64,000 nucleotides of DNA, from NCBI GenBank assembly GCA_951635545.1, contig OX620685.1, forward strand, positions 2,790,001-2,854,000, given 5' to 3'. Shown here in pieces: positions 8,703-17,719 of this stretch. The position numbers and the translations under genes are program-made. The notes beneath the pieces were generated by a model. That model made no database searches and had not been told where the DNA came from. It was given only the letters and a program-made list of their open reading frames with translations. The stretch comes from CAG-873 sp910578365 (GTDB taxonomy: Bacteria; Bacteroidota; Bacteroidia; Bacteroidales; Muribaculaceae). Positions within the stretch are counted from its first letter, which is position 1. Each line of letters begins with the position of its first letter.

Positions 8703-8993
8703 TATCTTTGATTACTTGCGGCTTCTGCGTCCGTTGGTTTTTCGCTACGAAGTAACGGCGGGCGGTGACGCCGGCAAGCGACCGCCTCCGGCTTGGCTGC
8801 ATGAAAAAATCCGGCAGCCTTCCACGATTTGCGCCAAATCGGGTATTCCGTATTTTTTCACTTGCCACACTTGCCTTGCGTCACCGCCCGCCGTCTTGAT
8901 TGTATCGAAAAAATCCCCCGGATGCGAGAAGCCACAAGGCTTCAAACAAAAGGGAAAAAAACAAAAAACTCAAACATCTAAAACACTCAAATT
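8703..8993 (+). promoter_or_regulatory. Structured leader C upstream of parB
   Basis: The 5' region of the ParB gene is highly structured. A perfect 17-bp inverted repeat (8755-8771 and 8878-8894; arm ACGGCGGGCGGTGACGC) encloses two smaller perfect hairpins, GGCTGC/GCAGCC and GATTTG-CGC-CAAATC. A final hairpin GAAGCC-ACAA-GGCTTC (8928-8943) is followed by CAAACAAAAGGG and an A-rich stretch up to the ATG. That final hairpin plus tail recurs, with a different paired sequence, in leaders A (28093) and B (32496). A -7-like TATCTTTG is at 8703-8710, without a clear -33 TTG. The segment 8464-8702 before it shows nothing else. Confidence 0.65.
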
Positions 8994-10859
8994 ATGGAAG
9001 CAACAGCAATTCAGACCAACACCGCAAACGTACAGGAAGCCACAATCTCTCTCGCTCTCATTCAGCCGAGCAACTACAACCCCCGTAAGAATTTCGACGA
9101 GCAGAGCCTCACCGAACTCGCTGACTCTATCAGCCGTCAAGGTATTCTCCACGCGATAGGTGTGCGACCAATCGCCGGCACCGACCGCTACGAAATCGTG
9201 TATGGCGAGCGAAGATACCGCGCCTCCCTCATAGCAGGGAAAGAGGACATCAAGGCAACCGTCTATACCGACCTTTCCGATGATGAAGCCGAACAAAAGG
9301 CTATTGCGGAGAACCTGCACCGCCAGGACATCACGCCTATGGAAGAAGCCGAGACGTTAAAGGCTGCAATCGACAGCGGACGCTACGACTATGCCACACT
9401 CGCCACGCAGATAGGCAAGAGCGAGACCTATATCCGCACCCGAATAAAACTCACAACCCTCATACCCGAAATCGCACGGCTGATTGACACCGAAGAAATC
9501 ACGGTGGCAGTGGCTACCGAGATAAGCCGTTACGGAGTTGACATACAGACCGATGTTTACAACTCGCACCTCAAAGACGGTGTGACCTACAATAATTGGC
9601 GAGGAATGAACGCCTCCAATGTGGCTCGGCTCATAGAAAAGAACTACACCACCGACCTAAGCCGTTACTGCTTCGACAAATCGGCGTGTGCCTCATGCCC
9701 TTTCAATACCATAAATCTTCTGCTGTTCTGCGAGGACGGCTGTGAGGGCAACTGCTCCAATCCCTCTTGTCTCCGAGAGAAGCACATCGGCTATCTCACT
9801 GACAAGGCGGTTGAAATGCTGAACGAACACCCCACCGCCAATTTCTGCCACTCCGAATATGATCTAAACGAGAGGGTAAACGCACTGCTCACTGAAATGG
9901 GCTATGACATCGAAAAACTAAGTGGCTATCTGACACCTTACCCCTGCGAACCTATCGCACCCCAATCCGACCGCTTCGACACCGAGGAAGAATATGCCGA
10001 GGCAGTAAAGGCATACGAGGGCAGAGTGGAAGCACATAGGGAAACGTGTGCCGACATCACTGCAAAAGCCGAGGCAGGAGAAATCTCCCTCTACATCACA
10101 ATCGGGCGCAATGATGTGACACTCGGATATATGGCTGTAACTGCCAAACCGAGCGAGAACGGCAACAATCCGAAAGCCGAAATAGCCAAGTTGGAAGCAA
10201 AGGACAAACGCAACAAGGAGATAGCCGTGGAGCGTACAATCGAGGACACCAAGAAGAAAATCCTCGAAGCCGACATCACCGAGACTAAATTCTCGCAGGA
10301 CGAGGACAAGATGATATATTTCTTCCTGCTCTCATCGCTCCGCAAAGAGCATTACGAAGCCGTCGGACTGACCGACCGCAAATCTCACAGCGCACTCAAC
10401 GACAGCGAGAAAATGGCAATCCTCGCCAATCTCAACGCCAAGACAAAGGCGATAATCCGCAGGGATTTTCTGATTGACAATTTCAAGGGTGCGTATCGTG
10501 ACAACGCTATTGCCGACCTCCTGCACTCTTTCGCCAAGAAGCACATGCCGGAAGAACTCGCCAACATCGAAGCCGAGTATAACGATATTTACGAGAAGCG
10601 ACACCAACGTATCGAGGAACGCAAGGCTCTACTCGCCAAAGATACCGAACCCGAAGCAACCGAGCCGGAAGCCGAGGTTGCACCCGAAGCCGAGGACACA
10701 CCACAAGAACCTATGCCGGAAGCTGAACCGACCACGGAAGAAACCGCTCCCGACACCACCGAGGTAGAGACCGAGGCTATCCAATACGAACCAACGGAAG
10801 AAGAAGCCGAAGCGATACTGACCGAAGAAGAAAGGTACTGCGAAGAAGCTGTTGCATAA
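8994..10859 (+). CDS. ParB/RepB/Spo0J-family partition protein of a conjugative element
   Basis: A 621-residue protein. Residues 15-115 form the ParB N-terminal domain with the nucleotide-binding signature GERRYRA (71-77) and AIAENLHRQDITPMEEA (103-119). A helix-turn-helix follows (ATLATQIGKSETYIRTRIKL, about 134-153). Residues 226-259 hold a dense Cys cluster (CFDKSACASCPF...CEDGCEGNCSNPSC) that could bind a metal. The last 90 residues are a low-complexity Pro/Glu/Thr-rich acidic tail with no folded domain. ParB-like proteins of this type are standard in Bacteroides conjugative transposons, for DNA segregation or regulation. No ParA is adjacent. Confidence 0.88.
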   Translation: MEATAIQTNTANVQEATISLALIQPSNYNPRKNFDEQSLTELADSISRQGILHAIGVRPIAGTDRYEIVYGERRYRASLIAGKEDIKATVYTDLSDDEAEQKAIAENLHRQDITPMEEAETLKAAIDSGRYDYATLATQIGKSETYIRTRIKLTTLIPEIARLIDTEEITVAVATEISRYGVDIQTDVYNSHLKDGVTYNNWRGMNASNVARLIEKNYTTDLSRYCFDKSACASCPFNTINLLLFCEDGCEGNCSNPSCLREKHIGYLTDKAVEMLNEHPTANFCHSEYDLNERVNALLTEMGYDIEKLSGYLTPYPCEPIAPQSDRFDTEEEYAEAVKAYEGRVEAHRETCADITAKAEAGEISLYITIGRNDVTLGYMAVTAKPSENGNNPKAEIAKLEAKDKRNKEIAVERTIEDTKKKILEADITETKFSQDEDKMIYFFLLSSLRKEHYEAVGLTDRKSHSALNDSEKMAILANLNAKTKAIIRRDFLIDNFKGAYRDNAIADLLHSFAKKHMPEELANIEAEYNDIYEKRHQRIEERKALLAKDTEPEATEPEAEVAPEAEDTPQEPMPEAEPTTEETAPDTTEVETEAIQYEPTEEEAEAILTEEERYCEEAVA

Positions 10860-10904
10860 AGCGACAAGCACCTATGTTTGAGCAAGCCACCCCATGCCGA
10901 GAGG

Positions 10905-11009
10905 CGCGGGGCGGCTTTTGCACGTCACCGCCCAAAAGCCGCCTCTTTGGAAAACAACAAAGCCCCCGACTCACGCCGGGAGCTCATTGTCTTAGTATGA
11001 TTAGCTGTT
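10905..11009 (+). terminator. Repeat block D1: terminator hairpin plus conserved tail
   Basis: After parB there is a perfect 11-bp stem GGCGGCTTTTG / CAAAAGCCGCC (10910-10920 and 10933-10943), then a conserved tail ending CTTAGTATGATTAGCTGTT (to 11009). A second copy of the hairpin and tail is at 30231-30337 (block D2). The hairpin would terminate the parB transcript. The tail marks the point where unrelated cargo begins: the outer-membrane barrel gene ends two bases further on. Confidence 0.7.
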
Positions 11010-11010
11010 T

Positions 11011-13104
11011 TTATTTCAAGATTGCTGATGCTGCGCCTGATTGTTCGCCGACTTCATTGCCTTGTTGTACTTTTTTACCGTAGCCGAATGTATATGTGGC
11101 TGTGAAGTTTATGCGAGGATGGGATGATGTGCCAATGACAGTCTGTCTCTCGCTATAATAGGGTGAAACAGTCGTGTTTGTAGCGCTGTCCCATCCTTTA
11201 TTGAAGAAGTTGGCAGCCATGACGCGCAGATTCCAATTGGCATTCGCCCATCCAACGGTAACACTATGGAAATTCCGACCCTTGTTTATCCGTGGTGAAG
11301 ATGAAAACATACTTTTCTGAGGACTTTCGTAATAAGCTTGGAAATAGAAACTATCAAGATAATAGCTTGCTTGAGCCGTCACACAGAATGAGTTGTAGTT
11401 TTCGTTAAATATTCCGGTAGATTTATAAAATGACTGGCTGGGGTTGGCGTATAGCTGAAGTTTTCCGTTGAGCAATTTCCAGTTCGCGGCCAATCCTATC
11501 TCCCCATTGAGATAATCGCCATCGTTGATATATGAACGCAACAGCGCTTTCCCATTATCATAGGGTAAATATGTTAGCAACTGACGGTCATACATACCGA
11601 AATAGCGTCCGTAAGCACTCATGCCGAAAGCATTTGACGGCATCCATGTATATGCGAGGTTGACTGTTGTGTGTCGGCAATTTTCTAATAATGGATTGCC
11701 GGTGATATACATAAGTTCATTCTCACGGAGTAGGTCTGCTGATTTCTCAGATATACCGGGACTGTTTTTAGCATACTGGAAATAAGCGGAGAAACTGTTT
11801 TTCTGATTTGGGACATACCGTACATTTATATGAGTGAACGGATAAGTGTCGCTGTTCGTCTTCCCGTTTATATCGCTGTTTTCCCAAGCAAAACCGGCAT
11901 CAAGATTAACTGATATTTTCCGTGTCTGGAAATTATAGCCGACCATACCTACTGCAAAAGCGTTATGGTATTTGTCTCTATATCTATTATCTCCGGTGTA
12001 TTCAAGACGATTGATAATGTCACCTCCATTGCCTCCTAACATAACGGAATGCTTCTGTCCGAAACTTTTACGGATATACAGATTCAGACGATAGTTGTAG
12101 GCGTGCTCTTTAGCATGACGATATATTGTTGGTTGGTTTGATACTGCGTAATCCGTATAGTCATTACCGTGAGTATAGTTGAACGACGGGGAGAAGTCAA
12201 CTGAGAATCCCTTTGGCAGAACGAAGAAATAAGTGCCGGAATAAGCGACTGAGTTAGAACGGTTCGGATTCTTCCGATCAAAAGAATATCCTTGAGCAGA
12301 ATTGGGCGAATACTCCAGTTTGCCGGAATATTCATTTGTGGGTATGCCTAAGCTGGTAAACGCAAGTAGATTGCGTATCTGGATTTTATTACTATTATAT
12401 GTGGCGCGGAAAGTGACGGGATATTGATTCTGCTTATAATGTGAGGATTCAAGTGTTTCCTTACGGGTTAGCGAAATTTCTTTGCCGTCCTGCCCGGTCA
12501 AATGGTAAATGCCCTCTGTCGTACTACCAATATGGTGGTTGTTCCAGTTGTTGGCACCGGCATACAGGTCGTAGGTCATCTTCTTGTAAGAGAACTTTGA
12601 GAAGATGTTGACACGACTTGACAATCCGACAAGGAAATTTTCATCAGCAGTCACCTTTGTGTAGCCTCCGTATGCGTATTCCTGTACGATAATGTTTATC
12701 ACTCTCTCTGCTCCACGGAAACGAGGGTCGGTAGGAAATTCAAGATATTCCACACGCCTTACATCAGCGGTTCGCAGTCCTTCCATTTCCTCTTTGGATG
12801 CTTCAAGGAAATTGATGTAAATGGCTACGCTGCCGCCTACATTGTCGGTAACGGTCTCATCAATAGGGTTTATTCTGATTTGAGGAATAGCCATCTGACG
12901 CAGAAGATCCACTGCATTTTGAGCCGCGTTCTTTTGTTTTCCTGACGGAGTATAGGTTGATTTTGTCGATGAAGTGCGCTGCATCTGTGCTTGCACTACC
13001 ACCTCATTCAACTCTTGTGTCTTTAACGTGTCGGCCTGTTCTTGCGCATACACAGTAATTGTAGCGATAGCCGACAATATGATTGATGTGATAATTTTTT
13101 TCAT
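11011..13104 (-). CDS. Outer-membrane beta-barrel protein (TonB-dependent-receptor-like)
   Basis: A 697-residue protein with a signal peptide (MKKIITSIILSAIATITVYAQ), a short plug-like region (LNEVVVQAQ...NAAQNAVDLLRQM...DNVGGSVAIYIN...) and a long barrel with alternating aromatic strands, ending GYGKKVQQGN and a short tail. This is the architecture of the outer membrane beta-barrel family that is annotated near TonB receptors in Bacteroidetes. The usual N-terminal carboxypeptidase-like domain is absent. It is the last gene of a minus-strand operon with an M16 peptidase and a 29-residue secreted peptide, so it may move a peptide across the outer membrane; that role is inferred. Confidence 0.8.
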   Translation of the reverse strand: MKKIITSIILSAIATITVYAQEQADTLKTQELNEVVVQAQMQRTSSTKSTYTPSGKQKNAAQNAVDLLRQMAIPQIRINPIDETVTDNVGGSVAIYINFLEASKEEMEGLRTADVRRVEYLEFPTDPRFRGAERVINIIVQEYAYGGYTKVTADENFLVGLSSRVNIFSKFSYKKMTYDLYAGANNWNNHHIGSTTEGIYHLTGQDGKEISLTRKETLESSHYKQNQYPVTFRATYNSNKIQIRNLLAFTSLGIPTNEYSGKLEYSPNSAQGYSFDRKNPNRSNSVAYSGTYFFVLPKGFSVDFSPSFNYTHGNDYTDYAVSNQPTIYRHAKEHAYNYRLNLYIRKSFGQKHSVMLGGNGGDIINRLEYTGDNRYRDKYHNAFAVGMVGYNFQTRKISVNLDAGFAWENSDINGKTNSDTYPFTHINVRYVPNQKNSFSAYFQYAKNSPGISEKSADLLRENELMYITGNPLLENCRHTTVNLAYTWMPSNAFGMSAYGRYFGMYDRQLLTYLPYDNGKALLRSYINDGDYLNGEIGLAANWKLLNGKLQLYANPSQSFYKSTGIFNENYNSFCVTAQASYYLDSFYFQAYYESPQKSMFSSSPRINKGRNFHSVTVGWANANWNLRVMAANFFNKGWDSATNTTVSPYYSERQTVIGTSSHPRINFTATYTFGYGKKVQQGNEVGEQSGAASAILK

Positions 13105-13224
13105 ACTCTTTGAATATTTTAGGTCTATGCTTTAATCCGCTATCTTGAAACCCAACAGTGCAGCAATTCCATAGAGGGATATGAAAAAATGGCATATTTG
13201 TTGAGTGACTGATATTTTCAAGTA

Positions 13225-13425
13225 TCATGGGAAGAATACCATAGATAAGGTTACGACGATAGCTCCCAGTACTAACCAAAGAATGAAAGTGTAGAATTTT
13301 TGTTTCTCTCCGTCTGAGGTATATTTTGATACGAATTTCTTAATCCGGGGAAAGCCGAAACACGAAATCGCTGAAAAGGCCATCAGCAACCAAATCGGGG
13401 TGGCGTTAGGATTTTGAATAAACAT
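13225..13425 (-). CDS. Small two-helix membrane protein, 66 residues
   Basis: The protein has two hydrophobic stretches (PIWLLMAFSAISCFGF and FYTFILWLVLGAIVVTLSMVFF) separated by a basic loop (PRIKKFVSKYTSDGEKQK). No family recognised. It starts 12 nt after the stop of the 29-residue peptide gene and precedes the barrel gene by 120 nt. It may be a partner or immunity-like protein for the peptide, but nothing in the sequence proves this. Confidence 0.6.
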   Translation of the reverse strand: MFIQNPNATPIWLLMAFSAISCFGFPRIKKFVSKYTSDGEKQKFYTFILWLVLGAIVVTLSMVFFP

Positions 13426-13437
13426 AGAAAGTGGTGG

Positions 13438-13527
13438 TCAGTTAAACGCATCTTCGTAGGTAAATGCCATCGAACTAAAAGCCATACAAAAGATCATGGC
13501 TATCAGTGAAAATATCTTTTTCATCAT
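13438..13527 (-). CDS. Tiny secreted peptide precursor (29 residues)
   Basis: A 30-codon frame on the minus strand encodes a classical signal peptide: MMKK, a hydrophobic core FSLIAMIFCMAF, then SSMA as a signal peptidase I site. It would leave the octapeptide FTYEDAFN. The gene lies 64 nt after the M16 peptidase gene and 12 nt before the 66-residue membrane protein, so its spacing fits an operon member. A precursor that is nearly all signal peptide resembles peptide pheromones or small modified peptides. It could also be the remnant of a longer secreted protein. Confidence 0.5.
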   Translation of the reverse strand: MMKKIFSLIAMIFCMAFSSMAFTYEDAFN

Positions 13528-15195
13528 ATTTATTCGTTTTAATTCCCGTTCCAGCCCTCAACTGAGAGCCGGAACGAGATGTGTTTAAGTTTTATTTCTG
13601 AGCGACTCCGTGCATATTCACCTGAATACGGTTTTTACCGTCATAAAGATTGCGCATGAAATCATTGAATTCTTCAAGAGTTAGATTCTCAATAGCCTCA
13701 CGATGTTTGGTGATGAGGTCAATATCAAGCATCTCATATAGCCGTATGTTATTATGCCAGTAGGAGTTGGTGCGGATAGAGTTTTCATACTGTGACAGCA
13801 TTGCATTTTTCATACGGTTGAATTGCTCGGGTGTCGCTCCATCTTTCAACAGATTGACAAACAGTTCGTCTGCGAGTTGCAACATTTGTGCCGACTGTTC
13901 TTCATTGGTCTGGAGAAAGTAAACAAGGTTCCATCTGCCGGTACTTACATTATATGTTGAACCAACCTGTGGACTATATACACCACCCTCTTTCTCACGG
14001 AGAATGTCATGATAAAGTATTCCAAGTATATCCCCAACAAGCGACACTTTCACTTCATTCTCTATTGTGGCTTTGAGATTATCATCGCTGTAAAATCCAT
14101 ATAGCCAATCTGCAGGTGCAGACATCTCAATGGTGAAATTGTCAACTACCTGTCCTTCGGGATTTTCAATCGGGGTGAATGAAAAACTTTTGGGTTGTTC
14201 AGTCGAGAGTGGAAGGGTGGCGATATACTGTTCCAACAGCGGTTTAATGGTTTCTATATCCACATTACCGGTGAATAGGAATGTATAATCAGATGGATCC
14301 GCGACAGACTCCTTATAGAGTTGCAGCATCCGTTTATAGTCGGCACCACGCATCACATCGGCTGTGACAACCTGCGTAAGCGGATTGTTGCCGTAGGTGG
14401 CGTTCTGCTTGTGTTGCTCAAAAATGAATTCGGGAGATTTCTCCGCCGCTTCATACTGAGGTATTATTCTGGCGACAAAATTATTGTAGGTTTCTTCGTT
14501 CGGGTTGATGTTGGTAAAGGCTGTATAAATCAGCTCCATTAATGTGGGAAGATCCTTAACGGTAGAATTACCTTGGAAATAGTTGGAGAACTGACCGACA
14601 CCATAACCAAGTCCGACGGTTTTGCCTGTCAGATAACGGTTAATCATCTTTTGATTGAAGTTACCCATATCCGAGAGCTGAAAAGCATTGCCCATGAGAA
14701 GCACATCATTAGCTTCGCTTACCGGATATAAAGCTGCTCCACCGTATTTGAATGCTTGGAACAGTATTTCATCTTCTTTGTAGTCAGTAGGTTTCACAAT
14801 GACTTTCACGCCGTTGGAGAGTAGAAATTCCGTTGTGCCGAATTTACCTTCCTTTACCTCCTTGATACTGCCTTTTGCAGGAAGTGTTTCAATTAATGGG
14901 TCAGTGATTGTCTCATCGGCATATGCCTCATATTGACGACTCAATACATCATTTACTAAAGCGAGGGCTGCATCCTTTTCAGGCAGATTTTTCCCATCTT
15001 TTTTCTGTTGCTGTATCAACAACACCTGATTATTGGGTGTAATAACTTGCGATATAGCTTGATTATAGGCTTGGAGAGGTATCTGCGTCACAATACTGTT
15101 GAAGAAATCTCTTTCCGCTTCAATTCCCCTATTATCAAAAGTATAACGTTATCCAAAGTAATGATATAAAAAGCTTCTATACTCATGGTTATACA

Positions 15196-15669
15196 TTGGA
15201 TTTTGGATGTTATTCTTGTGATAATAAATCAGCCCTTACATTGTCAAAACATATAGAGAAAAGATCTATTTTGTCAGCTCCACTGAGAAAGATTATTGTT
15301 ACATCCCATTTTGGGAGGCGTACAGATCCGTTTACAAAAAAATCCAGATGGCATAATGGCGTGGATTTAAAAGCAGTTGCCGGAGAACCGACATATGCAA
15401 TGTTCGCGGGAGTGGTTGCCGAGGTGGGTTTTGATAATAGCAGGGGCCGGTATGTTATAGTCCGTAGTGGTCGGTATGCTTTTGAGTATTATCATTTAAG
15501 CCGGTGTCTTGTGTCCGAAGGAAGCTTGGTTTTAGCGGGAGATTCGATTGGGAATGCCGGTTCCACTGGTCGTTCTACTGGTCCCCATCTTCACATCACT
15601 TTAAAATGTGATGGAGTAAGCATCAACCCGGCGATTCTTATTGACAGGATAAGGCGTCATCGCTATTGA
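15196..15669 (+). CDS. M23-family metallopeptidase carried by the RIT element
   Basis: A 157-residue protein with a complete LytM-type M23 domain: H53 and D57 of the HNGVD motif, H100 (YYHLS), and H131/H133 of GPHLH, the zinc ligands and catalytic histidines. Homologues in Bacteroides conjugative elements cut peptidoglycan cross-links for DNA transfer. No signal peptide precedes the domain: the only start in this frame is TTG at 15196, and the frame stays open back through the element end. The gene may be 5'-truncated, or use a start inside the terminal repeat. Its stop is 4 nt from the converging recombinase stop. Confidence 0.75.
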   Translation: MDFGCYSCDNKSALTLSKHIEKRSILSAPLRKIIVTSHFGRRTDPFTKKSRWHNGVDLKAVAGEPTYAMFAGVVAEVGFDNSRGRYVIVRSGRYAFEYYHLSRCLVSEGSLVLAGDSIGNAGSTGRSTGPHLHITLKCDGVSINPAILIDRIRRHRY

Positions 15670-15673
15670 TTAT

Positions 15674-16723
15674 TTAATGATTTCTGGAACCAAGCCTTTT
15701 AAGCCATTCTTTAAGGTTCCTGTCTGTTTCCCAAGACGGTCTCGATCCATCATCTGAAGTCTCGGGGATGACATCCCTGTATGCTTTCTCCAGGGCCTCC
15801 CGTTTCTGCCTGGAGTCCGCACGGGCATATATTTCAGTAGTCAGGATTGAGACATGTCCGAGAATATCTCTGATATATACAAGATTCACTCCGGCTTGCA
15901 AAAGATGCATTGCCCTTGTGTGACGTAGGCAATGCGGAGACAGTTTCACAGGAACTAAATCAGGATTGGCAGAATGAGCCTTTCGGATGTATTTCATAAG
16001 TATATACGTTACCCCTGCACATGTGAGCCGTCCTCCAACTCTATTTTTAAATAATGGTTCCGTCTGCATTTCCGGCCGATGCAGAAGGTTGTCATTAAGG
16101 TATTCGGTCAGTAGTGCCACGTTCTTCTTTTGCAGAGGCACCGCCCTGTTTTTGTTTCCTTTCCCTTGAAGAACCAGATACGCCGGTTCTTCAAGGTGAA
16201 GGTCGCAGGGACGTAAAAGTACCAGCTCATTGACCCTCGCCCCTGTGTCATAGAGCAGTGCCAGCATGGCAAGATCTCGTCGGTGGCTGATTGTGTCTGT
16301 TGGAATTTGGTTTAGCAACAGCCTGATTCCGTCAACTGATAGAAACAACATGGGCTTGGCAGTACCTTTCTTTGTTTTTATGGTCAGCACATCCTGCCAT
16401 CTGTCAATATGAGGCACATCAACACGTTGCAGGTATCGGCATAACGAGTGGATAGCGGCAAGCCGCTGATTGCGGGTTGATACCGAGACATTTTTCTTGT
16501 CCTCAAGCCATGAAAGGTATTCAAGCACAAGTTTTTTTGTGACATACGCCGTGGTGATACGTTCTGAACGAATGTGTTGTGTCGTTTCAATGAAATCAAT
16601 ATATGATGACAACGCATTGGCATAAGATCTTACAGTGTGGGGACTGCAACCTTTCTCGGCACACAAATAGACCGAAAAGAAGTTTCCGATGTATCTGGCT
16701 ATATATGTTTCTGTCCTGTTCAT
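15674..16723 (-). CDS. Tyrosine recombinase, third gene of the RIT trio
   Basis: A 349-residue integrase-type recombinase. The N-terminal SAM-like core-binding domain (about 5-105) is followed by a catalytic domain with R163 (TGARVNEL), K188 (GKGNKNR), H264-x2-R267 (HCLRH), H290 (LGH) and the nucleophile Y299. All catalytic positions are present, so it should cut and rejoin DNA. It begins 3 nt after the stop of the middle recombinase, implying co-expression. Confidence 0.93.
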   Translation of the reverse strand: MNRTETYIARYIGNFFSVYLCAEKGCSPHTVRSYANALSSYIDFIETTQHIRSERITTAYVTKKLVLEYLSWLEDKKNVSVSTRNQRLAAIHSLCRYLQRVDVPHIDRWQDVLTIKTKKGTAKPMLFLSVDGIRLLLNQIPTDTISHRRDLAMLALLYDTGARVNELVLLRPCDLHLEEPAYLVLQGKGNKNRAVPLQKKNVALLTEYLNDNLLHRPEMQTEPLFKNRVGGRLTCAGVTYILMKYIRKAHSANPDLVPVKLSPHCLRHTRAMHLLQAGVNLVYIRDILGHVSILTTEIYARADSRQKREALEKAYRDVIPETSDDGSRPSWETDRNLKEWLKRLGSRNH

Positions 16724-16726
16724 AAA

Positions 16727-17719
16727 CTATATTGTTTTTATCGTTGGGAATACGTATTCTGATATGGGTGTGGTCAGTTCGGAGAAGTCTGGATATGCCT
16801 GATTGGTGATTCTGACATAATATTCGGTGTCGGTGACACATTTGTGCCCTAACGCCACGGACAGTACCGGCAGGATGCAGTAAACATCACGGCCCTCTTT
16901 TGCCATCCGGTCAAGAGCATGCACGGCAAAGGTGTGTCGGAGGTCGTGTATCCTCGGTCCAATTCCGGGTATGTACTTTATGTCAGCATCCCTGAGTATC
17001 TTATGGAACCATGCGCCTATGCAGCTCGGATGTAGCCTATCGCCCCTGAGATTCACCAAAAAATAAGAGTCGGGATTATCTATGTTTTTGACAGGTAGTT
17101 TTCTCCTATAATCAAGATATTGCGTTACTGCATATTGAAGCGTAGGGATTATAGGCAGTAGGCGTTCCTGCCTGTTTTTCGTATTCCGGACGGTTATCTT
17201 ACCCGTTTGTATATCAACATCTGAATTCTTCAGGCTGCACGCCTCTCCGATTCTCATACCGGTCGAGTAAAGAAGCCGAAGAAGAACCGGGACTGAAAAT
17301 ATTACTGAATGATAGCGCAACGAACCGAGGCGTAAGGCGTCGGCTGCTCGAAAAATCTTCTGTATTTCCTCCCTGGAATAGATATATGGCGTATACGTCT
17401 TTTTGGGTTTGCGGGGATATGCCGGCACCTCGCATTTTATTCCGAGTCTGATAAGATATTTACAGAACTGACCGATGGCGCTAATCTTCTCATATATTGT
17501 TGCGGGCTTGTTCCCGGACATGGTTTTCTCAACCCAATGGGCTATTGTTTCTGCCCTCAGCTCTACATTAGGGATACTTTCCTGAGTGGCGAATCGGTCA
17601 AAAAGACGCAATGCGTCATAGAGTCCGCTGCGGGGACTAAGACCGCCGGCATCCTTCATGGCTACAAAACGTTCCAGATACGGTGCAAACACGCTGGTGT
17701 ATTTCCTGTTCTCATTCAT
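16727..17719 (-). CDS. Tyrosine recombinase, second gene of the RIT trio
   Basis: A 330-residue recombinase starting at ATG 17719 (MNENRKYTSVFAPYLERF). This start overlaps the upstream stop by only 8 nt, whereas an in-frame ATG at 17773 would overlap by 62 nt. Catalytic residues are R156 (TGMRIGEA), K181, H258-x2-R261 (HDLRHTFAVH), H292 (LGH) and Y301. It is an intact enzyme co-translated with its neighbours. Confidence 0.9.
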   Translation of the reverse strand: MNENRKYTSVFAPYLERFVAMKDAGGLSPRSGLYDALRLFDRFATQESIPNVELRAETIAHWVEKTMSGNKPATIYEKISAIGQFCKYLIRLGIKCEVPAYPRKPKKTYTPYIYSREEIQKIFRAADALRLGSLRYHSVIFSVPVLLRLLYSTGMRIGEACSLKNSDVDIQTGKITVRNTKNRQERLLPIIPTLQYAVTQYLDYRRKLPVKNIDNPDSYFLVNLRGDRLHPSCIGAWFHKILRDADIKYIPGIGPRIHDLRHTFAVHALDRMAKEGRDVYCILPVLSVALGHKCVTDTEYYVRITNQAYPDFSELTTPISEYVFPTIKTI

